Shown here: positions 26,101 through 34,857 of the stretch, in pieces
Layout of the letters: every line of letters starts with the position of its first letter
Numbering within the stretch: the stretch's first letter is position 1
NCBI GenBank assembly: GCA_050174775.1
Contig: JBFXJP010000001.1
Location: 868,001 to 932,000, forward strand
From: CAYPGJ01 sp050174775
GTDB taxonomy: Bacteria; Planctomycetota; Phycisphaerae; Phycisphaerales; UBA1924
Direction: 5' to 3'
DNA: 64,000 nucleotides
Made by a program: the position numbers and the translations under genes
Notes under the pieces: generated by a model
Databases searched by the model: none
What the model was told of the DNA's origin: nothing
The model's input: the letters and a program-made list of their open reading frames with translations, nothing else

Positions 26101-28075
26101 CGAACGAGCGCCGGATGAGGGAGGCCTTCTTGGCCAGCTCCTCCGGGTTGGTGGCGGTCGCATCGGGGAAATCGGCGATGCGGATCTTTGTGTTGCCGTA
26201 CTGGCCGTCGTAGACGGGCCGGCCGAGGAGCTGCGGGTTGGCGCTTGCGGTGATGCGCGCGGGGTTGAGGACGGGGACGGGGCTGGCGTTGCTGACGCCG
26301 TTGTACGTAGTGAGGAGGTGGCGCGTGTCGTCCTGGATCTCGTGGACGGTGGGCGTGCCCTGACGCTGGCCGCTGAGGCGGAGGGTCTGCTGGAGAGAAC
26401 GATCCATCGTGGTCGGGCGGGCGGCGCGGAGGGGGCCCGCGAGGCGCGCACGGATGTCGCTGGGTGTTGCGGGCAGCGTACTCGACTGGCCTGGCATGTA
26501 GCCGAAGTCGAGACGGCGCTCGAGTTCGCTGAGCGTGCGGTCGTCGTTGGTGGACCAGTAGGTGCGGAGTTCGAGCTCATCCTCGAGGGGGTAGACGCGG
26601 CCTGCTTCGCCCGCGGCAGGGCGCTCGCCGCGGTTCGCGAGGAAGGAGTGATAGATCGCGGAGCGTTCCTCGCGCGAGAAGCGCCAGTTGAGATCCGAGC
26701 CGGTGTTGTAGCGCGGGGTGGCTGTGGTGCGTTCGTACAGGTTGTTGACGAGAGGTGTGAGGCCGAGGCCCTTGTCGAGGTGCTCGCGGAACGCGGAGCG
26801 CAGCGGCAGTCCGCTGGCTGGGGGGGAGGTGGCCCAGTCGTAGTAGGAGGGGGGAGTGTTTGCGCCGCCGAAGCCGGTCTGGATGATGGCGCCCCAGGCC
26901 GCGTTGGTGAAGAGCAGAAGGTCCTGCGTGGGGTCGGTGTTGGCGAGGAAGAGGAGGCGGAAGAGATCGACGTCCGCGGGCGTGCGGCCGTCGGGGAGAT
27001 AGAGGCCGGCCAGCGTGCTCGGGGGGGGCTGGATGTCGCTATCGAGGGCGCCGGAGTCGATGGCGGTGTTGACGTTGATGAGCGCGGAGTTGTCGATGAT
27101 GCGCGCAGCGACCACCCACTTGAGGCCGAGGAAGCCGTCGAGGGCGTCGAGCGTCTGCCAGCGGGAGTCGGGGCGGAGATCGCCGTCGGCGTCTGCCCAG
27201 AAGCGCTCGTCCGCGCGCTCGATGGGGCGCGGTCCGCCGTTGGGGTCGGGCTGGGAGAGGGAGCCGAAGGAGGCGTCGTTGTCCGCGACCTCGCGGAGGG
27301 AGTTCATCTGGTAACCGAAGATGAATTGGTTGAGGCCGCGCTCGGGGGTGTTGCGCTGCGGGGTGACGTTGGGGCCTTCGGCGAAGTCGGCGATGTTGTC
27401 GGGGGAGAGGTCGGCCTCGCTGTCGCCGCGTCCGCGGGTCTGCGCGCGGTTGGTGAGGAACCATTGCCCGAGGTCGGCATAGCGGCCGTCCGCGCGGACC
27501 CATCGGTCGAGGTCGGGGCGCCAGCGGTAGCCGTCGCGGAGGTTGGTGATCTGGGGCCAGAAGGGCGCGCGGGGCCCGGTGCGCTGGAAGTCCGGCTCGG
27601 TGGTGGAGAGCCAGGCGTCGTCGCGCGACGGCGAGGTGGAGGGATCGGCGTTGCCGGCGGGATCGAGGAGCGCACGGGGCGAGGGCCCTTCCCACGGACG
27701 ATTCAGGTTGAACGTGGTCGTGGTGAACGCGCCGTCGACGAACGGGTAATCGGAGAACTCCCCGTCCTCGAACATGCGCGGCCAGATGCGCGTGTCGAAG
27801 TTCGCCGGGTTGACGTACTGCGGCACGTCGGGCGTGGTGATCTTGTTGCCGAACAGATCGGCCGCGAGCAGGGAGCCGATCTCGTCGCGCACGCGCTCGG
27901 AGGCCTGGGCGTAGGGGATCTCCTGGACCGCACGGACGGTGTTCGAACGCTCGGCGCCGACGTTGGCGAGATAGACGAGCGCCACGATGGCGAGCGTCGC
28001 GAGCACGCCCACGGCGAGCAGGATCGTGCTGCCGCGGCGCGAGGTGATGCGCCGCCGGCTTGAATGAATGGTCAT
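23165..28075 (-). CDS. Giant GspK-like minor pseudopilin (1636 aa)
   Basis: This is the longest gene in the window, 1636 aa. A GGAGG site lies directly before the ATG. The short basic leader (about 15 residues, ending RRG) is followed by STILLAVGVLATLAIVALVYLA. It lacks the Glu at +5 of other prepilins, as true GspK does. Two NTA motifs are visible: ALINVNTA (about residue 330) and GRMNINTAPVKALRM (about residue 1350), both typical of GspK. A calcium-type loop DADGDLRPD lies near residue 298. It is the last gene of the operon. GspK is usually about 330 aa, so this is about five times longer; the extra parts lack familiar domains. It probably sits at the pseudopilus tip with the GspI- and GspJ-like proteins. 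Confidence 0.75.
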   Translation of the reverse strand: MTIHSSRRRITSRRGSTILLAVGVLATLAIVALVYLANVGAERSNTVRAVQEIPYAQASERVRDEIGSLLAADLFGNKITTPDVPQYVNPANFDTRIWPRMFEDGEFSDYPFVDGAFTTTTFNLNRPWEGPSPRALLDPAGNADPSTSPSRDDAWLSTTEPDFQRTGPRAPFWPQITNLRDGYRWRPDLDRWVRADGRYADLGQWFLTNRAQTRGRGDSEADLSPDNIADFAEGPNVTPQRNTPERGLNQFIFGYQMNSLREVADNDASFGSLSQPDPNGGPRPIERADERFWADADGDLRPDSRWQTLDALDGFLGLKWVVAARIIDNSALINVNTAIDSGALDSDIQPPPSTLAGLYLPDGRTPADVDLFRLLFLANTDPTQDLLLFTNAAWGAIIQTGFGGANTPPSYYDWATSPPASGLPLRSAFREHLDKGLGLTPLVNNLYERTTATPRYNTGSDLNWRFSREERSAIYHSFLANRGERPAAGEAGRVYPLEDELELRTYWSTNDDRTLSELERRLDFGYMPGQSSTLPATPSDIRARLAGPLRAARPTTMDRSLQQTLRLSGQRQGTPTVHEIQDDTRHLLTTYNGVSNASPVPVLNPARITASANPQLLGRPVYDGQYGNTKIRIADFPDATATNPEELAKKASLIRRSFGAFTWALAPLATNEPIMSGLTDQDILDARNAATARGHDFHYGGGSSSTAVPPNNGGLIGSPVYTMGQASQALGGPADLGASYAILRAASLAVNLVDATDYQDDSLPDPTTPTEETPTVVRLFNIPEIDPTSPHNTSTAANYPNIAALSAANYFQAGVIPLGVRFSHGDIADPTQTTPLADTVRLPPRFMGAPDQGVTLIGLDRQPFLMEAWTLAYYDSGAGSTTPQIDPSSSGRQLGSIIAVELGNPWPEPLDLDNSSSSYVIRLQTQAGYVQLSGLSGTIEPGRSRIIWAAVGRSPSTDWSAVLDEWKSIIQGQIASTALFDPNASTGVELYLTGGSGPVSPLDPVVFQQIAQPVGAQTGVAAVTLWTNVNNVNALLDRIWVRNQTSTVFPAAYTGVVTIPQPPPVNGVPLETMWSGRVIAVSSVRRPTEPGSATGSSTAGFPAWVIEDAGSNVIKMEPSNAGGGGTAVGGWHQSWWTDATPMQPVPAAEDLLATATGGLQDLLGQTKEAFDHATANRRLPAFQMFVPNRPPLRTAGSPTPEERQEWDRLGALAFTSELHLLSTFTHMYFHSATDTGPDPRIDRAAVPAAMPAIFGMYDLTAGAGYWRTISEQLGDLAEITYDGSANNTPNPYLGVLDPSRYTLNSPAAPVSTGMGLVTNLPDALAVPLAIRAFDAFEVLDLPGDLAQGRMNINTAPVKALRMLPFVSPWFDIEVGAGAHGTDKLLSATAGGATSLVARNLDRAALIVDYRDAATDFGEFSGARARSDKLFYPGLRTVGEPPVTGSAGPVSLGFHYTGELALLAEWNDGVLTAPLSGTMRSFSSAGGLQYASFAELADASPSVTPSNAGVSTSSNAPGVRSVDSVLDVRPSGEGGATSRLYDPIDDAEERLAIFRAVSNIVSTRSDVYTAWFVVRAYDPRRIEAIEVPVSSSNIERAALLNQLEPTHESRWLAVFDRSNVKTPTDRPKVLLFTRLPK

Positions 28076-28095
28076 GTGGTCACCTCCGTGCGGAC

Positions 28096-30168
28096 TCACA
28101 GGCTTGCTCCCGCTTCGGCGCCGGGCCGGATCTCGAAGACCCACTCGAAGGTCTTGCCGCCGGGCAGCCGGAACTGCGAATCGTGGAGCGTGGCGCGGAT
28201 GCGGATGAAGCGGGGCTTGGGCCAGGCTCGCCCCCAGTTGCCGTCGGGCGTCGCTTCGCGGAAGCCCCAGATCGCGAAGGCCTCCATGTCGGGCTGGGGC
28301 GCCCCGCCGGTGATCGAGCGGTAATACGCCGAGGGGACCACCGGGTTGGTCGTGCCGGACTGGTTGAGCAGGTTCGGGAGGCCGCCGCCGGTGAGGTTCG
28401 GCATGATCTCGGGGAAGGTGGGCTCGAGCGTCGGATCGCCCGACTTGAACGAGATGCCCGAGCTTGTTCCGAGCATGAAGTACAGATCGAAGTACGAATG
28501 TCGCATGGTGCGCCCTGCGAACGACATCGGCGTGCCGTCGGGACGGAGCACCGGCGAATAATCGAACCAGACCATCTCTCCGGTCCGCAGATCGACCTGG
28601 CCGTCGCCGTTGAGATCGACTCCGTTCGGGTTCGTCACCGTCGAGCCGTCCGACCACGCCACCTCGAATCGGCTGCAGCGAGGCGCGAACGCGGCGTGCA
28701 GGTCCATCATCGCGTCTTCCGGCGCATCCACCGGAGGATTCGGCGCGGGCTCAGGGGGGTTCCGCGCCGAGTACCACACGCGCGGCCTGCCCTTGTTGCC
28801 GTCGTCGATGAGCAGACGCTGGATCGTGCCCGCGAGGATCGAACGCGTGACGATCGTGTTCTGGTAGACAATCTGATCGATCGAGCCCAGCTGGCCCCAC
28901 AGGAAGCCCGGCGTCACGCCGGCCTGCGCGTCCGCACGCCACCAGATCGGGCGGATGAGTTCGCTTGAGAGAACCGAGCCGACGTCGTTGTAATGGATCG
29001 GCGCCCCGCTCAGCCGCCCCGCGTGGTACGTCTGCCCGGTGTACGGCCCGAAGCCGGTCTGCGGCGTGCCCGCCGCCTGGCCCTCAACCATCGAGCGGAT
29101 GTCGAATTCGTCCTGCGCACAGATGTCGACCCGCCCCCCCCCGATCGCTCGCGGGTCGCTCACGAGCCGATTGTCGCCCAGCCCGCTCATCTGGTAATCG
29201 TCACGCGGCCCGACGCCCGGGCGGACCGGCTGGAGGCCCAGCACGTTGCCCGGGAGCAGGTTCAGCGTGCTGTAACGCGCCGCTGAGACGACGTCGCTGA
29301 TGTAGGGCGCGTATTCGCGGTCGCGACCGATGGGCGTGTCGATGATGCCGGTGACTGCCGGGTCGACCACGCCCGCGGCCGTGCCGCCGTAGAGCACGAG
29401 CGTCTGTCGCGCGAGCGTCCATTCCCCCGCGTACTTGTTGCGGCCGGACGGGGGGAAGGGGTCGTTGAGGATCGAGACACCGTTGACCCCGTTGAGCGGG
29501 GTGTTGTACAGGCGCGGCGTGCCGTCGTAGGAGCGCGCGCCCCACCCGAAGTCGCCGTCGGGCACGTACTCGCGCTCGGGCGTCTGTGCGCTCTGGCGCT
29601 GACGCGGGCGCAGCGCGTGCCCCCAGTAGATGCGCGCGGCGCGCGCCGTCGGCGCCTTCATCTGGTCCGTGTCGGGCTGGGTCTGCACCGAGCGGTACGG
29701 CGCCTCGGGGCGCGACAGGCCCAGGAACGAGATCTCGTCGATGCGCGTGGTGATCGCGCGGCTGCGCACCTCGTCGTAGGTGTTCGCGTCGATCACCTCG
29801 TACGGGCGCGACACGCCGTCCTTGCGGTCCAGCTCCTCGTCGTCCGGCGTGACGTAGAGCTCTTCCTCGTCCGCGTTGAGATCGGCCGTGCCGTTGCGAT
29901 CGAGGTCGCCGACCTCACGCCAGCGGATCGCGACGTAGGTGTCGGACGATCTCATCCGCGCGAGCGCAGCGAAGTCCTCGCGCAGGCGCGACTCCATCTG
30001 GCGGGCGATGCCGTCCACCTCGGCGATGGCCGTGCCCACGCTCGTCAGCTGCGAGACGCTCGCGAAGATCTGGCCGATGGCCAGCGTGAGCAGACCGACG
30101 ACGCCGACGGCGACCACCAGCTCGGTGAGCGTGAATCCTGCGCGTGAACGGTGTGCGTTGCTCTTCAT
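28096..30168 (-). CDS. GspJ/PilW-like minor pseudopilin, 690 aa
   Basis: The prepilin signal AG-FTLTELVVAVGVVGLLTLAIGQIF with a 10- to 11-residue leader marks a GspJ/PilW-type minor pseudopilin cleaved by a prepilin peptidase. Two calcium-type loops are visible: DLDRNGTADLN (residues 88-98) and DLNGDGQVD (about residue 520). The family is usually 200-250 aa, so the C-terminal part is greatly expanded. It is followed after 20 bp by the GspK-like gene and preceded by the GspI-like gene. Confidence 0.78.
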   Translation of the reverse strand: MKSNAHRSRAGFTLTELVVAVGVVGLLTLAIGQIFASVSQLTSVGTAIAEVDGIARQMESRLREDFAALARMRSSDTYVAIRWREVGDLDRNGTADLNADEEELYVTPDDEELDRKDGVSRPYEVIDANTYDEVRSRAITTRIDEISFLGLSRPEAPYRSVQTQPDTDQMKAPTARAARIYWGHALRPRQRQSAQTPEREYVPDGDFGWGARSYDGTPRLYNTPLNGVNGVSILNDPFPPSGRNKYAGEWTLARQTLVLYGGTAAGVVDPAVTGIIDTPIGRDREYAPYISDVVSAARYSTLNLLPGNVLGLQPVRPGVGPRDDYQMSGLGDNRLVSDPRAIGGGRVDICAQDEFDIRSMVEGQAAGTPQTGFGPYTGQTYHAGRLSGAPIHYNDVGSVLSSELIRPIWWRADAQAGVTPGFLWGQLGSIDQIVYQNTIVTRSILAGTIQRLLIDDGNKGRPRVWYSARNPPEPAPNPPVDAPEDAMMDLHAAFAPRCSRFEVAWSDGSTVTNPNGVDLNGDGQVDLRTGEMVWFDYSPVLRPDGTPMSFAGRTMRHSYFDLYFMLGTSSGISFKSGDPTLEPTFPEIMPNLTGGGLPNLLNQSGTTNPVVPSAYYRSITGGAPQPDMEAFAIWGFREATPDGNWGRAWPKPRFIRIRATLHDSQFRLPGGKTFEWVFEIRPGAEAGASL

Positions 30169-30192
30169 GGTCTGCTCGTCTGCTTTCTCCCG

Positions 30193-31803
30193 CTACCGGA
30201 CGTCGACGACGCGGTGCTCGATCGGTCGGATCCGCCACGTACGAGCGTCCGGGGAAAGGCTGCGCACCTGCGGCGCCAGCACCCACACATCGACGGTTGC
30301 TGTTGAAGGGAGCGTCTGCGCGTGCCCGGTCGCGGCGCCGTAGCCGTTGGGCCAGATGAGCGGGTAGCCGAAGTCCTTGGGGGGCACGTCCAGGAACGCT
30401 CGCACCTGCCCGGAGACGCCCGTGATCGTGCGCGTCACGCGGACGAAGGTTTCGCTGCCGGGCTCGGACGGGAGCGCGTCGGGGTTCGAGCCTTCTCCCG
30501 CGATCATCAGGATCTGCCCGGTCGCCAGCGCGAACGCGCGGTCGTTCTGGTTCGTTCCCAGCGTGAACCGCTGCGCGCCCGAATCAAAGTCGAGCGAGAG
30601 CGTCACACGCCTCCACAGCCGATTCGCCAGCGTGCCCGACTCGGGCGGGATGAACGGCGTCCGCGCGCCGCTGCCCGTCGGCTCCGCCACGTACGCCACC
30701 ATCCCGAGCTGATGCCCGCCGTCGCGCGTGCGCCGCCACAGCGCAGCGACGCCCGTGTACGACCCGTCGCCGTTGTCCGTCACGCGCTCACCGAGCGTGA
30801 GCACCCGGTCCACACGACGCTGCGCGGGCTCGAGCACGATCCGCTCCACCCACTCGTTGGTCTGCACGCGGACCCCGAAGGAGATCAGGCGCGCCTTGGG
30901 CTCCGTGACGCCCGGCAGTTGGAACCCGCCACGAGGGTCGAGCCCGCGATCAAAGAGCAGCCACGCGCCCCGGTCGGCGCTGAAGATGCCGTCGGGGGCG
31001 CCCGCGGCCTGTGGCACGCCGTCCTCGTCCGGCACGTTGTGATCGTCCGCGTTATCCGCGTACGCCGCGTCGTCGATGACCACGCTGCGACGCGAGAGCA
31101 CGCGCAGGCTCGACGTCTCGGGGCCGTGGAGCGCGATCTCAAACCGGACGCGGAGCGTGCCGGGCTCGATGCGGGCGAACGGGATCTCCTTGATCCGTGT
31201 GATCCCGAGCGCGTTCCAGAACGGGTTCATGGTCGCTTGCGGCTGCCGCCAGTCGTACGTCGCGTTCGACGCGCTCGTCGGCAGGTTCATGTTCGCGGAT
31301 TCATGGTTCGCGGGCTTGACCGTCATCAGCGGAGGCGCCCCGTACTCCGCGAGCGGGTTCTCGTAGAGGACCATCTCGGGCGTGTCGACCAGCTGGAAGA
31401 GGCGGAGCGAGCCCTGGGTGGGATTGACGCCCGGGTCGAGCGTGAGCGCGTGCACGGGGTACGCGGGGTCCGTCTGCTCGCCGTACGCCGCGAACGCGTA
31501 CCAGACCGAGCGCACGCCCGGCACGATGATGCCGCCGGAGTACTGCTCGTCCGTGTAGGCCGTCTGCGGGTTGAGGCGTCCCTTGGCGATGCTGTCGAAG
31601 CGGGCGCGTGCCGCTTCCGCGGCGCGCTCGATGGACTGCGATGCGCGCGAGAGCCTGGCCGTGTCCAGCTGTGTCTTGGCCGCGCCGGCAAAGAGCGCGC
31701 TCAGACCCAGCACGCCGAGCGCGATGATCACCGCGGCGAGCATGACCTCCACGAGCGTGAAGGCTCGCGCCGGACGGGTGTGCTGACGGAACAAACGCAT
31801 CAT
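30193..31803 (-). CDS. GspI/PilV-like pseudopilin, 536 aa
   Basis: The ATG overlaps the stop of the gene upstream (ATGA). The leader MMRLFRQHTRPARA is followed by FTLVEVMLAAVIIALGVLGL, where Glu+5 is kept and the -1 residue is Ala. The EVMLAAVIIALGVL stretch resembles GspI/PilV more than GspG. The mature domain is about 500 aa against about 110 in GspI. No second domain is recognised. Confidence 0.75.
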   Translation of the reverse strand: MMRLFRQHTRPARAFTLVEVMLAAVIIALGVLGLSALFAGAAKTQLDTARLSRASQSIERAAEAARARFDSIAKGRLNPQTAYTDEQYSGGIIVPGVRSVWYAFAAYGEQTDPAYPVHALTLDPGVNPTQGSLRLFQLVDTPEMVLYENPLAEYGAPPLMTVKPANHESANMNLPTSASNATYDWRQPQATMNPFWNALGITRIKEIPFARIEPGTLRVRFEIALHGPETSSLRVLSRRSVVIDDAAYADNADDHNVPDEDGVPQAAGAPDGIFSADRGAWLLFDRGLDPRGGFQLPGVTEPKARLISFGVRVQTNEWVERIVLEPAQRRVDRVLTLGERVTDNGDGSYTGVAALWRRTRDGGHQLGMVAYVAEPTGSGARTPFIPPESGTLANRLWRRVTLSLDFDSGAQRFTLGTNQNDRAFALATGQILMIAGEGSNPDALPSEPGSETFVRVTRTITGVSGQVRAFLDVPPKDFGYPLIWPNGYGAATGHAQTLPSTATVDVWVLAPQVRSLSPDARTWRIRPIEHRVVDVR

Positions 31804-32957
31804 CGCTTCACCACCTCCCCGGTCTGACGCGTGAAGGAGATGACGTACGCGTAGTCGTCGATCCAGCGATTGATCTTGTACAGGTGGCTGTTCGCATCGG
31901 ACGGGTTGAGCACTTCCCACTGCTGCTTGTCGGCGGGCAGCGGGGGCGCCTGGCTGCCGCTCACGCGCGCCCGCACGAGCGCCGGCTCACGCACGCCGGT
32001 CTCACCGGAAAGCCGGCTCAGGTCCACCACGGCCAGGAGATCGACCGCGCGCAGACGCACCTCCGGGTTGTACACCCAGCGCACCGGATTGGCCGTGGTG
32101 TCGATCTCGTACCTGAACGGATCGAACGAGCGCGGGCGGTCGGACACGTACCCGATCGTGGACGGGAGAACGCTGGGGTCGGCCGAGTGCGGCAGATCGT
32201 CGAACTCGATGTACGCGTCGCGCGGGCCCGGCGCCGAGGAGCCCAGCATTTCGCCGCCGGCAGAGAACCGGATGAAGAACGACTGCGCGAACGACCAGGG
32301 GTTCTCCCGCGGCGCCTGGTCGGGCTGGGATTCGTTCCGCTGCGTCGGGTGATTCGTGGTCACCGCGTTCGGATTAAAGTTCTCCATGAAGAACTGCACG
32401 TCGTTTCGCGGGAAGAGCCAGGAGTTGCGCACGATGCGCGACGGGAGGTTCGCCGGCGGGTTGGTCTCGAACACCACCTCCCCCTCGTACCATCGCGCCA
32501 CGCCCGGGTATGCGTTCGGCCAGCCGTTGGGGAAGGGCGGACGGCTGTAGTCATCGTGCACGAGCGACATCCCGTACACCGCCATCCCCGCCGGCAGGAA
32601 CACGTCCGGCTCGCCGGGCACGGGGCGGAACACCGCGGCCCGCAGCGCCACGTCGTTCGCGCCGGCCTGGAACGCCGCGGGATCGAACAACAGGCCGTCG
32701 TCTGTCACCCACTCCACGAGCCGAAGCTTGTAACGCTTGGTGTGGATGTCGTAGAGGAACACCACGCCGCCCTCGCGCCCGGAGCCCGCGGCCTTGCGCA
32801 GCGTTGCCTCCACCGCGTTCACCGCGCTGGCGTAGTTGTTGGACTCCGTCATCTTCAGGAACGCCGGGAGAATGAGCGACAGCCCGATCGTGATCACGGA
32901 GATGACCACGAGCATCTCGATGAGCGTGAAGGCGCGGCGGGCTCGTCGGAGGAGCAT
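31800..32957 (-). CDS. Prepilin-type (pseudo)pilin, 385 aa (GspH-position)
   Basis: The leader MLLRRARRA is followed by FTLIEMLVVISVITIGLSLILPAF. The position in the operon is that of GspH, and the motif FTLIEMLVVISVI suits GspH/PilE types. The remaining 350 residues are unusual for the family. Start ATG at 32957 overlaps the upstream stop by one base (TGATG). Confidence 0.75.
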   Translation of the reverse strand: MLLRRARRAFTLIEMLVVISVITIGLSLILPAFLKMTESNNYASAVNAVEATLRKAAGSGREGGVVFLYDIHTKRYKLRLVEWVTDDGLLFDPAAFQAGANDVALRAAVFRPVPGEPDVFLPAGMAVYGMSLVHDDYSRPPFPNGWPNAYPGVARWYEGEVVFETNPPANLPSRIVRNSWLFPRNDVQFFMENFNPNAVTTNHPTQRNESQPDQAPRENPWSFAQSFFIRFSAGGEMLGSSAPGPRDAYIEFDDLPHSADPSVLPSTIGYVSDRPRSFDPFRYEIDTTANPVRWVYNPEVRLRAVDLLAVVDLSRLSGETGVREPALVRARVSGSQAPPLPADKQQWEVLNPSDANSHLYKINRWIDDYAYVISFTRQTGEVVKR

Positions 32958-33823
32958 CACCGGTAGGTCCCCGTGAACGTTCCGGAGTATTGCCCGTTGT
33001 TGCTCAGCGTGTTGGGCGCGCCGACGTCGACCGAGTAGACGTTGTCGGCCAGCGCATCGACGGCGCGCATCCAGAGCGCCTCGTCGGCTCCCCGTATCCC
33101 ATCCTCTGTCAACTGGTTTGTCGCGCCGTAGAGACGGTCGGCGCCGGCCGACATGAAGTACCCGCGCCCGTTGACGCACTTGCCGTACATCTCCTGCGCG
33201 AGCAGGTTGGAGGGATGCACGAAGAGGATGGGCAGGCCCTCCAGCAGCACGTACCCCTGATCGACCCACCGCTCGTCCGCCGGGCCCCACAGGTCGAGCA
33301 CGGAAGGGGTGCGATCGGTCTCATCGCCGGGCGCGCCGGAGTCCTCCTCCGTGGCCGTGATGACGAGCGAGCGCGCGGGGAGCGTCGTGAGCACGGAGTC
33401 GCCCACGCCCGCCGCGAGCGCCTGTCGCAGGAAGACCGCGGCATCGGGGAAGCGCGGGTAATCGCGCGAGTTCGAGCCGGTGGCCGGGTACGCGCTGAAC
33501 GCTTGGTGCAGCGTGCCGTCGACATCCTCGTTCAGCCCGTCTTCGAAGGTCTTGAAGTCCTTGCCGGGCACGCCGGCATAGTCGTTCACGTCGAAGAAGG
33601 GCTGGGCGCCGCCGTTCACGGCGAGGTAATCCTCGTAGACGCGGTCGAGCGCACGGAGCATCGACTTCGTGCCGCTGTCCTTCTGACCGCCCAGCACCTT
33701 GGGGCCGATGGTGAGCAGGATCGCGGCCAGCACCGCGATGACGCCGATGACGACGATCAGCTCGATGAGCGTGAACCCGCGCCGGGCGCAGCGCACGTCG
33801 GGATGGAGCGTGGCGGCATTCAC
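32957..33823 (-). CDS. Prepilin-type GspG-like pseudopilin, 288 aa (second copy)
   Basis: The leader ends RCARRG and the helix is FTLIELIVVIGVIAVLAAILL. The C-terminal LDLWGPADERW and FMSAGADRLYG recall the GspG pattern DPWG ... SxGxDGxxG, so this is a GspG-like protein, but longer than the usual 145 aa. The GTG start overlaps the stop of the previous gene (GTGA). Confidence 0.75.
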   Translation of the reverse strand: MNAATLHPDVRCARRGFTLIELIVVIGVIAVLAAILLTIGPKVLGGQKDSGTKSMLRALDRVYEDYLAVNGGAQPFFDVNDYAGVPGKDFKTFEDGLNEDVDGTLHQAFSAYPATGSNSRDYPRFPDAAVFLRQALAAGVGDSVLTTLPARSLVITATEEDSGAPGDETDRTPSVLDLWGPADERWVDQGYVLLEGLPILFVHPSNLLAQEMYGKCVNGRGYFMSAGADRLYGATNQLTEDGIRGADEALWMRAVDALADNVYSVDVGAPNTLSNNGQYSGTFTGTYR

Positions 33824-34857
33824 GGCAGGAGCCTCATGTTGTCGGCGATGCGGCGCAGCACGCGCTTCTTCGCGTCGTTGGACAGCGTCCCGTTCCGACC
33901 GATGCCGGTGGCGCCGCCAGCCGTCAGGTACTTCGGATCCTGCGGGTCGATGTTCGCCGACTCCGTCTCCCGATCGCCGTACAGCCCGTCCGGGCCCGGG
34001 GAGAGCAGCACGTATTCCGTTCGCTGATCCACCAGCGACATGTCGACCGTCGGCAGCACGTCGACCGTCGAGCCGACGTACTCCTGTGCGGCCTCCGGGC
34101 TGAGCAGCTCCGCCGGCATGTTGTCCAGCGTGGGCGTCTTGCGCGGCCCGGTCGGCAGATGGCGGTAGTACCGGATCACGCCGCCCCACCGATCGAGCAT
34201 CTGGTACGTGTCCTTGATCCGATGCAAACGGTCCGCTGGCTCCTCCTCCTCCTTCACCTGGTGCAGCGCCTTGCTGACGTTGGCGAAGTTGATGTACGGC
34301 CCGAACACGCGACCTTCCTGCGGCGGGATGGGCGGCTCCGTCGGATTCACAGGCACGGCTTGCGGGCGCTTGAGCGCCCCGCCCCACGACTTGTCGGGAC
34401 CCGGCGAGCGCAGGCCCGGGCCGTTGAACCCGTCATCGAGGTTCACCTCGTTGCTCGCGGCGTTGTACTCCAGCTTCTCATCGCCGTTGATGTCGCCGAC
34501 GCCGAGCAGGTACGCCGAGAGCGAGACCCCGCTCCAGTAATTCACTTGCTTTAGAGGGTCTTGGGAAGTGCCGCTGAACGCGCTGGGCTGCGCCTCCGAG
34601 ACGAGCACGCCCAGCTCGGAGCCCAACGCGTCCGGGTTGAGCAGGGGCGGCAGGTACCCGTGGTCGGCGCGGAACTGCTCGATGCCCTGCTGGATCGACT
34701 GCAGGAGCCGCTCCGTGGACGACCGCTTCGCGGCCGTGAGCGCGGTCGTGCCCGCGGCAAGCCCGAGCGCAAGGAGCGCCACGATGATCGCCACGACCAC
34801 GAGCAGCTCGATGAGCGTGAACCCGCGCGGCGCCGGTCTCGTGCGGACGCCGGTCAT
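33820..34857 (-). CDS. Prepilin-type GspG-like (major) pseudopilin, 345 aa
   Basis: The signal is MTGVRTRPAPRG followed by FTLIELLVVVAIIVALLALGL. The C-terminal LDRWGGVIRYYRHL and LLSPGPDGLYGDRET strongly match the GspG core (DPWGxxYxY ... SxGPDGxxG), which in canonical T2SS carries a calcium site. A loop DINGDEKLE lies near residue 125. The protein is about twice the usual length. ATGA overlap with gspF. Confidence 0.8.
   Translation of the reverse strand: MTGVRTRPAPRGFTLIELLVVVAIIVALLALGLAAGTTALTAAKRSSTERLLQSIQQGIEQFRADHGYLPPLLNPDALGSELGVLVSEAQPSAFSGTSQDPLKQVNYWSGVSLSAYLLGVGDINGDEKLEYNAASNEVNLDDGFNGPGLRSPGPDKSWGGALKRPQAVPVNPTEPPIPPQEGRVFGPYINFANVSKALHQVKEEEEPADRLHRIKDTYQMLDRWGGVIRYYRHLPTGPRKTPTLDNMPAELLSPEAAQEYVGSTVDVLPTVDMSLVDQRTEYVLLSPGPDGLYGDRETESANIDPQDPKYLTAGGATGIGRNGTLSNDAKKRVLRRIADNMRLLP

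Noticed and set aside
25982..28063. A plus-strand open frame of 693 codons inside the GspK-like gene
   Set aside because: Val/Gly/Glu-rich antisense of the GspK-like protein. The minus-strand frame contains the GspK-type motifs.
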